Source of the DNA: a virus
DNA length: 64,000 bases
Reading direction: 5' to 3' (one strand)
IMG/VR virus record: IMGVR_UViG_3300031707_000011
Coordinates: 1 to 64,000 of that record
Under the pieces are notes generated by a model, which had not been told where the DNA came from, did no database searches, and worked only from the letters and a program-made list of their open reading frames with translations. Shown here in pieces: positions 52,013 to 59,593 of this stretch. The position numbers were made by a program, and so were the translations under genes. The stretch's first letter is position 1; each line of letters begins with the position of its first letter.

Positions 52013-55000
52013 ATGGCTACCTATTACGTTAGTCAGGTCGATGGTAACGATAGTTATAATGGGTTGTACCCTACTTTTTTGGGGGGGACTGATGGTCCCT
52101 GGCTGACTATTAGTAAGGCCGATGACCTAGCTGGGGACCAGTCTGATAATTATGTTCTTTTACGTTGTGGAGGTTTGTGGCGAGAATCATATATCATTGG
52201 TTGCTATGGAACTTCTGGTCATCCATTTACACTAGGTTCGTATGGGACGGGTGATCTGCCTATCATCTGTGGGTCAAATCTATTCACTTCTTGGACGAAT
52301 GAATCTGGATATCTTTGGTATACTGCCGCTAATGCCTGGGACTCTTATTTTGTTGCATTTAATGGAACTCCCGGCTGGAGAGAGACTGCGAAGAATGACT
52401 TAGATGCTAATATGGACTTCTGGTATGACGCAACTAATGATAGGGTTTATGTTTACTCAACTGGGGGTAATCCTAATACGGTTTGGACAAATCCGGGTGT
52501 CGAAATTGCCGTTAGGCCGAGAGCGATTTGGACTGACGATGTGTATGATAAAGACTATATCAATATAGAAAACATCAATTTATATGGAACAGGATGCTAT
52601 TATGGATGGGAAGGGGCTGCACTACACGCAAAAAGATGTGACAACTGGACGGTTATTGGAGTTGAGATTGGCGTAGTTGCGGGTCAAGGAATACAAACTA
52701 ACGGTTGTAAAAACTGGACGATTTTATACTGTACACTATTGGGTTGGAGAGACTGTTATCCTCAGTGGGATGCAAGTGGTATTTCTATAAACGATGATGG
52801 CGCAGGTTATGAATCAAGTTATGTTTATATTCACCATAACACCATAAATTATTGGCAGAACTGCGCTATTATGATTACTTCATGGGACCATGAATCCCCC
52901 TCTACTTATTGCGAGGTTTCCTACAACGATTGTAGTCATACGTCCAGTGGGGTTTATTTAATAAAAGCAGACCATTGTTCGGTTCACCATAACATCTGCA
53001 ACGATAATCTTCAGGCGAGAATTTACGGGGAAGAATATGGCCTTGCCCTAGAGACTGGGAACTATAATGAGTTTCATCACAATAGTTGCACGAACGGGAT
53101 GGTTGGGACGGAGTTTTGGGGTTACGTGACGGGTGAACCGTGGCCCGCTTCGGGGACGATAAACAATAACCTATACCATCACAATATCGTTTCGGGGAAC
53201 GTCATGTTCGGATTTTTAATATACGAAGGATGCTCCAGTAACAGTCAGATTTACGACAACATAATTTTCAATAATGGACAGGGCGGCATAACCATAAGCG
53301 AACACGATGCTACTGGGACAGGGAACCTGGTTTATAATAATACTCTTTATCATAACGACACCGACGCGAATCAGTGGTATGCTGATATTTACTTTGGTAA
53401 TACCTGTGCTGGATGGACCGTCCGAAACAACCTTTGCTTCAACACAAATAGGTTGTGCTTCCGTGGGGGCGTTACCTTTGGCGGAACACACGACCACAAC
53501 TGTTATTATAGGGCATCTGGGAATGTTATTAAGGATGGTGCTACTTACTATACACTCGCTCAGGTTACGAATTTTGAGGCTACGGCGATAGCGGCAGACC
53601 CTGAGCTTGCCAATGCCGGAGGAACAAGTGCTGAAGATTACAAGATTCTTTCATCTTCACCTTGCAGAGATACTGGTACAGCTTCCGGGTTGACGTTGAC
53701 CCTAGATTATTTCGAAAACACGATTCCCTATGGTGTGGGTCCCGACATCGGAGCGCATGAGTATACGGGTGGAGAGGAGAAGACGGTTCCTCTGAGAGTC
53801 ACAAGGGAAATAGCTGGAACTTCAACTGCTATTTCTTCTGTATCAGGTATTGTTAAAAGGAAAAAGAGAATTTCAGGGACTTCGGCTGCTGTTTCTTCTG
53901 TGTTGGGGGTTGTTGGTAAAATAGGAGGGGCAGGAGTAAGCGGTGGAGAGACAAGGGGAATTGATACTTGGGCGCAATTGATAAGACTTCCTAATCCTAA
54001 CATTAAGATTTTGTGTGAGGCTCTTCCTGCGGCCTACTATGTTTGTGGAAGTGGTTGGACTTCTGAGGGTAGTGATACTTATTCTCATGCTTGTGTAGAA
54101 ACCGGGGTTACAAGTGTGGCCTATAATGGGGTTTCACTTACTATAAAAGTTAGCGTTGCTGAGGTTAAGGCTGCTGACGGTAGCTGGTATTTCGATTTCT
54201 ATGGTCAGATGATTTACGTTCATGGACCTAGCGATGAAAACCTATCTAGTGGAAGTAATACAGATGTTGTTATGGCTTTTTGCCGTAAGGATTTTGCTAC
54301 AGCGCCTTATTATTATGGGAATAGAGAGTATCGTCCTCTTATCCGACAGGATAGTTTTCCGGCTATGGATTTGGCTGTTGATGATATTGTCGAGGGGATG
54401 TATCGGTTTAACTTTAGTAGTTTTTCATTGAACAATGACGGGTGGTTTGATACTGCGGTGGAAGAATATATTTGGACTAATCGGGTTGTGGTTATCAAGA
54501 TTGGAGGAGAGGCTCTTCCGTATTCTGAGTATCAGACATTCTTTGTGGGTAGAATTTCCGACTTCTCTGTTTCAGATGAATTGGTGGTGTTTACTTTGAA
54601 GGATATGCGTGTGGGTAGTTTAGCCCAGATTCCCATAGACCATTATTGGATTACTGATTACCCTAACATGGACCCCGATGATGAGGATAAGGCAATCCCT
54701 CTTTTTTATGGGGTAAAATCTGACATAACTCCGATTTGTATTGATACTACGGCAGGAACAGGGGGAAAGTGGAAGATTTGCGATAGTCGGCCAATTAAAG
54801 AGATTACCGAGGTTAAGAAGAACAAGAAAGTTTTGACTCCCACTACGCAATATACGGTAGATTTGACTAAAGGAGAGTTTACCCTTTTGGTTCCTTTTCA
54901 TAAAGATAAGGGTCATGTTTTGAAGGTCAAGGCAAAAGGGTTTGTTGCTGGGTCTAATAATCTTATAGAAAAGGGCGGAGCGATAGCTAAAGATATTTTA

Positions 55001-56425
55001 AAAACTTATCTGGGTTGGACGGATGATGAACTTGACTTAGATTCTTTTACTAACACAGATTCTTTACGGACATACTTATTAGACATCTATCTGGATACTG
55101 ATGAGGACTCCAGGCAAGTTCTTCAAACGATAGGTAGGAGTGTTGTTGCTTTCTTCTCTCCCACAGAGAATGGGAAGTTGTCGTTTATGGCTTATGAACC
55201 TACAATTGAAGCTGGAACTCTTGAGTTATTTGATGAAGATTTCTATGCAGATTGGAAGGTTATAAAAGACGATTCATGGATTAGGCATAAGGTTCAAGTA
55301 AGTTATGGTCAGAATCCCACGACGGATGAATACTTGATTGTTGAAGTAACTAATGATGAGGCTTTATTTAAGTATGGGCTTAGAGAAACTCTGTCTATTG
55401 TTACATATCTAAGAAGTGAATCGGATGCGACTAATGTGGCTGGTGGGGTTTTGGATATGGTGTCCAAACCTATTACTGTTTTTTCTTCTACCTTTGGGTT
55501 GAAAGGTTTTACTTTATTCCCGACGCGGAAGGTGGTGGTTACTCGGTCTAGAGCGGCGGATGCTACGGGGGAATTTGACGCTAAGGTTTTTAGAATTAAA
55601 CAGGTTGTAAAGAATCCAACGACGGAGACAACTCAGGTTATTGGACAGGATGATCTTCAGACTCTTGGGGAAATTTTCTGTTACGTCTGCTATAGCTGTC
55701 AGACTTGTTATGCTCAGGAGGTATCCTGTTCGGTATGCTATGCCTGTCAGATTTGTAATGCTACGCAGGAAGGTTGTTTGACTTGTGATACGTGTGAACT
55801 GTGCGTGACTACGGAGGGTGGTTGTCAGACTTGTGATGTTTGTGAGGTTTGCAATACTTGTCAGTCATCGGTAGGGGAGTGTGCCACCTGTCAGATTTGT
55901 AATGTCTGTGCGGTTTGTAATATCTGTCAGTCAAATGTCACAACTTGTGTGACCTGTCAGGTATGTAATGCCTGTGTATACTGTAACGTCTGTCAGATTA
56001 ATGTGACTTCATGTACTTCGTGTGAACTGTGCAATACGTGTGATTCCTGTAATACCTGTCAGGTTTCGGTTAAGACGTGCTTGACTTGTCAGGCGTGTTA
56101 TGGTTGTCAAACGGTTTATTCACCCTGTCCTGGGGCTTGTGATATTTGTAATGTTTGTGATTCCTGCGATACCTGTCAGTTGGGGGTTAAGACTTGCACC
56201 ACTTGTCAGGTATGCGATACTTGTGAGCATTGGTATACTTGTTATTCGTGTCAGACTTGTCAATTATGCTATTCGGCTCAACACCCTTCGGGATGCGCGG
56301 TATGCAATACTTGTCAATATTGTGTGGCAGCTCAGGATTGTACTTCTTGTGATGTGTGCAACGTCTGTCAGGGGTCTTGTTATATTTGTGAAATATGTGT
56401 GAGTTACCAAGGTGGTCCACCGTGA
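52013..56425 (+). CDS. Tail hub with beta-helix N-terminus and Cys-repeat C-terminus, 1470 aa
   Basis: ATG 52013 follows AAGGGAT. Residues 1-100 almost match the start of the protein at 37751. A beta-helix continues to about 590, with ENTIPYGVGPDIGAHEY at its end. Two units of the GTSAAVSS repeat (about 592-640) lead to a hub-like domain (about 650-1222: DTWAQLIRLPNP ... YRPLIRQDSFPAMDL ... FFVGRISDFSVSD and a DDSWIRHKVQVSYG segment). The last 248 residues (1223-1470) contain about 64 Cys in (Cys-x-x)n blocks. The helix core (about 52550-53760) is C/A-rich while the rest is G+T-rich. Cys residues in a virion protein at this density are highly unusual. Confidence 0.8.
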   Translation: MATYYVSQVDGNDSYNGLYPTFLGGTDGPWLTISKADDLAGDQSDNYVLLRCGGLWRESYIIGCYGTSGHPFTLGSYGTGDLPIICGSNLFTSWTNESGYLWYTAANAWDSYFVAFNGTPGWRETAKNDLDANMDFWYDATNDRVYVYSTGGNPNTVWTNPGVEIAVRPRAIWTDDVYDKDYINIENINLYGTGCYYGWEGAALHAKRCDNWTVIGVEIGVVAGQGIQTNGCKNWTILYCTLLGWRDCYPQWDASGISINDDGAGYESSYVYIHHNTINYWQNCAIMITSWDHESPSTYCEVSYNDCSHTSSGVYLIKADHCSVHHNICNDNLQARIYGEEYGLALETGNYNEFHHNSCTNGMVGTEFWGYVTGEPWPASGTINNNLYHHNIVSGNVMFGFLIYEGCSSNSQIYDNIIFNNGQGGITISEHDATGTGNLVYNNTLYHNDTDANQWYADIYFGNTCAGWTVRNNLCFNTNRLCFRGGVTFGGTHDHNCYYRASGNVIKDGATYYTLAQVTNFEATAIAADPELANAGGTSAEDYKILSSSPCRDTGTASGLTLTLDYFENTIPYGVGPDIGAHEYTGGEEKTVPLRVTREIAGTSTAISSVSGIVKRKKRISGTSAAVSSVLGVVGKIGGAGVSGGETRGIDTWAQLIRLPNPNIKILCEALPAAYYVCGSGWTSEGSDTYSHACVETGVTSVAYNGVSLTIKVSVAEVKAADGSWYFDFYGQMIYVHGPSDENLSSGSNTDVVMAFCRKDFATAPYYYGNREYRPLIRQDSFPAMDLAVDDIVEGMYRFNFSSFSLNNDGWFDTAVEEYIWTNRVVVIKIGGEALPYSEYQTFFVGRISDFSVSDELVVFTLKDMRVGSLAQIPIDHYWITDYPNMDPDDEDKAIPLFYGVKSDITPICIDTTAGTGGKWKICDSRPIKEITEVKKNKKVLTPTTQYTVDLTKGEFTLLVPFHKDKGHVLKVKAKGFVAGSNNLIEKGGAIAKDILKTYLGWTDDELDLDSFTNTDSLRTYLLDIYLDTDEDSRQVLQTIGRSVVAFFSPTENGKLSFMAYEPTIEAGTLELFDEDFYADWKVIKDDSWIRHKVQVSYGQNPTTDEYLIVEVTNDEALFKYGLRETLSIVTYLRSESDATNVAGGVLDMVSKPITVFSSTFGLKGFTLFPTRKVVVTRSRAADATGEFDAKVFRIKQVVKNPTTETTQVIGQDDLQTLGEIFCYVCYSCQTCYAQEVSCSVCYACQICNATQEGCLTCDTCELCVTTEGGCQTCDVCEVCNTCQSSVGECATCQICNVCAVCNICQSNVTTCVTCQVCNACVYCNVCQINVTSCTSCELCNTCDSCNTCQVSVKTCLTCQACYGCQTVYSPCPGACDICNVCDSCDTCQLGVKTCTTCQVCDTCEHWYTCYSCQTCQLCYSAQHPSGCAVCNTCQYCVAAQDCTSCDVCNVCQGSCYICEICVSYQGGPP
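55679..56398 (+). repeat. Cys-x-x repeat coding region in the tail hub
   Basis: Blocks of 4-6 Cys at a spacing of three (for example CQTCDVCEVCNTC) alternate with linkers of 4-7 residues (such as QSSVGE, VTTEGG, QINVTS). About 64 Cys occur in 248 residues by hand count. The DNA contains degenerate nine-base units of the acctgtcag type. Confidence 0.9.
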
Positions 56426-56439
56426 GTTAGGAGAAGGCT

Positions 56440-57183
56440 GTGGCTTGCGCGACTTGTGAATTTTGTGATACTTGTCAGGCTTGTAATACGTCGCAGTGTG
56501 CTGCTTGTCAGGTTTGCGATACCTGCCAGCAAGGTGTAGGGTCATGTCAGACTTGTCAGGCGTGTAATACTTGTGAGATGAGTGTGGCTAGTTGCCAAAC
56601 CTGTCAGGTGTGTGTGGGTTGTCAGATATGTGTTTCAACAGAGTCTGGATGTTATTTGTGCTATGCTTGTGCGACATGTAACACTTGTCAAAGCTGTGAC
56701 ACGGCTCAGAGTGGTTGTGTGGTATGTGACACCTGTCAGATGTGCGTGGGGTGTCAAAGTTGTGTTACTGCTCAGTCTGGTTGTGTGATATGTAACACCT
56801 GTCAGGTATGTGATGTCTGTCAAAATTGCTATGCGTCGGAGGGAGGTTGTCAGGTTTGCAATACCTGTCAGGCTTGTGTTTCTTCTCAGGTGTGTGGTAG
56901 TTGTGAGACTTGTCAGGTATGCGATGTCTGTCAAAGTTGCTACACATGGCAGGGAGGCTGTCAGGTTTGTGCTACTTGCGACTCCTGCTATACGAAACAG
57001 GAGTGCAGTACCTGTAATGTTTGTAATACCTGTCAGATTAGGGTTAGCTGTGTATCATGTGACACCTGCCAGAACTGTAACACCTGTCAGGTTGCGGTTA
57101 CCTGTACGTCTTGTAATACTTGTCAGCATTGTTATGCTACTTGCTATTCTTGTGTAAATTGTCAGGTTCATTATGTCCCATAA
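56440..57183 (+). CDS. Stand-alone Cys-x-x repeat protein, 247 aa
   Basis: GTG 56440 follows AGGAGAAG. About 66 of 247 residues are Cys (27 percent). Blocks such as CETCQVCDVCQSC alternate with linkers like YASEGG and VTAQSG. No signal peptide, no membrane helix and hardly any charged residues are seen. The sequence continues the C-terminal repeat of the hub protein but in another frame, so one ancestral chain may have been split. The next gene is a radical SAM/SPASM enzyme. The protein could be a substrate, a metal-rich rod or a tail-tip structural piece. No known family matches its whole length. Confidence 0.85.
   Translation: MACATCEFCDTCQACNTSQCAACQVCDTCQQGVGSCQTCQACNTCEMSVASCQTCQVCVGCQICVSTESGCYLCYACATCNTCQSCDTAQSGCVVCDTCQMCVGCQSCVTAQSGCVICNTCQVCDVCQNCYASEGGCQVCNTCQACVSSQVCGSCETCQVCDVCQSCYTWQGGCQVCATCDSCYTKQECSTCNVCNTCQIRVSCVSCDTCQNCNTCQVAVTCTSCNTCQHCYATCYSCVNCQVHYVP
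56446..57172 (+). repeat. Cys-x-x repeat coding region in the stand-alone protein
   Basis: The whole of the gene from its third codon is the same repeat as at 55679-56398: Cys every third residue in runs of 3-6, with linkers of 4-7 residues that usually end with Ser, Gly or Thr before the next Cys. The repeated nucleotides tgtcaggt(a/t)tg and acctgtcag make it repetitive at the DNA level, so copy number may vary by recombination. Confidence 0.9.
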
Positions 57184-57211
57184 CTCGGTATACTTTATAT
57201 AGGAGGTTTTT

Positions 57212-58744
57212 ATGGATAAAGAGGAGAGGGCTAAACTTTGTAGAACGTGTTATTTCTGCCAGCAGGGGGTAGATAAAACACTCTCTGTGGATGATGAGAT
57301 GTCCCGCTGTCAGAATTGCTACACCTGTGAGCAGGGGGTGGACAAGTCGGTTACGGCTAGGGATTTGCAGCAGGGGAAGAAGATTGATGGTGTTCTATCA
57401 TCAGAGGAAGAAGCTAAACGTTGCTGCAATTGCTATACCTGTCAGCAGGATGTATCTGCATCATTTACGGTTAAGACTATTGGTCAGGTATTACAGGAAT
57501 CAAATGTGGGGATTCCTGATAGGGCTAGTATTTGTCAGAATTGTTACTCGTGTCAGCAAGGGATAGATAAGTCGGTGAATGTTGATAATATGGGGAAGGG
57601 AGCAGCTACAGGTCAGAGCGGAGGATTTACTTGGTTTGTTTTTCCTACCAATATGTGCAACCTAAAATGCACGTATTGTTATGCGAATAACCAGCCAGGG
57701 AAGATGACCAAGGAAACAGCTGAGAAAGTGTTGAATTGGTTGTTTGTAAAACAGCCCGATAAGACGATTCTGGTTCATTTCTTCGGTGGAGAACCGACCT
57801 ATAATTGGGAGATTCTTGAGTTCATTGTGGAGGTGGGTAATCAAACAGCAAAGAGCAGGGGGGTAGAGGTTTCGTGGTCTATGACTACCAATGGTACGAT
57901 GCTGGATACTGCTCGCCTTGATTGGATTGAGGCAAAGTTTAAGAAAGAGGGACCGTTTCTTTTGAGCATTGATGGTAGGCCTGAGACTCACGATAAGTAT
58001 AGAATTCACGCTAATGGTCTGGGGTCGTATAGAGATATTCCTATTGATGAGATTATAAAGAGATGGCCTAAACTTGAATGTCGTCCGACGATTGAACCGG
58101 ATACGGCAAAGAATTGGATTTATGATTACCGGTGGTTGAGGAATAAAGGATTTAAAAATATCGCAATTGAGCCGGATTACGAGACAGAATGGACGGATGT
58201 TCAGTTGTGGGATTATGAGAAGATGTTGGTAGCACTTGGTCATTACTACATCCTGGCTAAGGCTGCTAATCAGCCGATTTACATGAAGTGGATAGACGGG
58301 GTGAGGAGCAGCCTTTCTTCTGGGGTTGCTCCTGGGGGGACAATGTGTGGGACGGCTATCAACTGTGCGGCTATTGACCATCTTGGTTTTATCTATCCTT
58401 GTCAGAGGTATGCTAGTTATAGTGACCCTGCGACGTATGCGATTGGAGATGTTGAGAAGGGATGGGATGAGTTGAAGTTGTTGGAGACTCAAAGGCTGAT
58501 GAGGAGTGATGTTTGTGGGGATGTTTTAATGGGCAATAATTGTGAGAAGTGCAGTGCGAGGTTGTTCTGCTTTAAGGGATGTAATGCAGCTAACCGAAAG
58601 ATTATGGGGAGCAGGGAAATTGCTCTTCCTTTTTATTGTGAACTGACTCGGATAGATGTTCGTGTGGCGTTGGCTGTTCTGGGTCAGTTAGGAGAATTAG
58701 GCTTGCGTCAAGGAGCGGGAAAGATAAGAGGATGCGAGCGTTAA
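57212..58744 (+). CDS. Radical SAM/SPASM maturase with Cys-repeat N-terminus, 510 aa
   Basis: TATAGGAGG precedes ATG 57212. Residues 10-135 hold four repeats with consensus CxxCYxC[QE]Q[GD][VI][DS]K (starting near C10, C33, C71 and C108). The radical SAM domain has CNLKCTYCYA (C149, C153, C156) after a short strand, and FFGGEPT follows as in SPASM-type enzymes. The C-terminus has a complete SPASM signature (C379, C385, C397, C435, C444, C447, C453, C457, C476) for two auxiliary 4Fe-4S clusters. These enzymes mature peptides or proteins (for example anSME, PqqE, SCIFF and other thioether-forming enzymes). Substrate likely the Cys-repeat proteins upstream (inference). Confidence 0.9.
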   Translation: MDKEERAKLCRTCYFCQQGVDKTLSVDDEMSRCQNCYTCEQGVDKSVTARDLQQGKKIDGVLSSEEEAKRCCNCYTCQQDVSASFTVKTIGQVLQESNVGIPDRASICQNCYSCQQGIDKSVNVDNMGKGAATGQSGGFTWFVFPTNMCNLKCTYCYANNQPGKMTKETAEKVLNWLFVKQPDKTILVHFFGGEPTYNWEILEFIVEVGNQTAKSRGVEVSWSMTTNGTMLDTARLDWIEAKFKKEGPFLLSIDGRPETHDKYRIHANGLGSYRDIPIDEIIKRWPKLECRPTIEPDTAKNWIYDYRWLRNKGFKNIAIEPDYETEWTDVQLWDYEKMLVALGHYYILAKAANQPIYMKWIDGVRSSLSSGVAPGGTMCGTAINCAAIDHLGFIYPCQRYASYSDPATYAIGDVEKGWDELKLLETQRLMRSDVCGDVLMGNNCEKCSARLFCFKGCNAANRKIMGSREIALPFYCELTRIDVRVALAVLGQLGELGLRQGAGKIRGCER

Positions 58745-58747
58745 TGA

Positions 58748-59578
58748 ATGGGTAAAGCTAGACAGTTTGGTACGGAATCGGCTTTACAAAAGCACACGGC
58801 TCAAATTATCACAATCGCCCACCAGGGTGAGGTCTATTTCTATATCAAAGATGAGTATATTGACGTTTCGGTTGGTGTAGCGGATGCAGGTAAGCCTATA
58901 GTTTTAGATGCTGCGGGGTTGATTGACCCTTCTATGTTACCGGCTGCTGACCACGGGGGATTGACTGGACGCGATGATGATGACCACACACAATACCTGA
59001 AAGAGGAAGCCTCAGGGGGAGCGGCATCTGAGGTTCCTGACCATACTCATCAAAGTACAGCTGAGTGTGGTAAACTTGACCACGGTTTATCTATTGATGG
59101 GTTAGCTGATGACGATCATCCGCAATACTTTCTTGCCTCAAAAATGGGGATAATGGGTGTTGTATCGGATGTTACTAACTCTACCCAAACACCAGCGAAT
59201 GTTACGGGTTTATCTTTTGCTGTGGAAGCCAATAAGATTTATCATTTTGAGTTTTCACTTAGAGGATGGAGCACAGCGGCGACTTGTGCGCCCTGGTTCC
59301 GGTTTACGGGTCCTGGTAGCCCGACATCATTCTGGTTTCACCTGGATATGCTAGAAGTTGGTACTGCGTATCCTATTGACCGTGAGGTGACGGCTTTCGA
59401 TACTAATACTGCTTCGGAGTCATTCCAACGCGCTACTCGGAGCTTCATACCGATAGTGGGATTCTTGGTGAATGGGGCGAATGCTGGAACTGTACAGTTG
59501 CAGTTTAGATGTGAAGACGCCTCAGAAACGGTGACTATATATGCTGGCTCACACGGAATTTGGTATAAATTGAATTAG
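58748..59578 (+). CDS. Tail fibre protein, 276 aa
   Basis: ATG 58748 follows GCGAGCGTTAATGAAT. Central residues contain HGGLTGRDDDDHTQYL and LDHGLSIDGLADDDHPQYF, the DDDHxQY motifs seen repeatedly in phage fibre shafts. The C-terminal 130 residues are a beta-rich head (GLSFAVEANKIYHFEFSLRG and others), probably a receptor-binding domain of the C1q/TNF-like kind. It follows the radical SAM gene directly. Confidence 0.75.
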   Translation: MGKARQFGTESALQKHTAQIITIAHQGEVYFYIKDEYIDVSVGVADAGKPIVLDAAGLIDPSMLPAADHGGLTGRDDDDHTQYLKEEASGGAASEVPDHTHQSTAECGKLDHGLSIDGLADDDHPQYFLASKMGIMGVVSDVTNSTQTPANVTGLSFAVEANKIYHFEFSLRGWSTAATCAPWFRFTGPGSPTSFWFHLDMLEVGTAYPIDREVTAFDTNTASESFQRATRSFIPIVGFLVNGANAGTVQLQFRCEDASETVTIYAGSHGIWYKLN

Positions 59579-59593
59579 GAGGATACAGAGATA

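Noticed and set aside
55679-57180. CRISPR-like or other noncoding tandem repeat
   Set aside because: The periodicity is three codons (nine bases) and the frame is fully open with Cys codons at fixed positions. The repeat units vary and have no constant spacer length, so it is coding.
56440-57183. Ferredoxin or metallothionein interpretation of the Cys-repeat protein
   Set aside because: Ferredoxins need the CxxCxxCxxxCP set with Pro, and metallothioneins are short with CxC/CC pairs. Here Cys occurs every third residue for hundreds of residues without Pro. Metal binding is not excluded, only these families.
17662-58492. Long antisense frames such as 57662-58492 and 28481-29143
   Set aside because: They are opposite clear + strand genes, have low-complexity or nonsensical translations and no ribosome binding sites; they are shadows of the codon bias.
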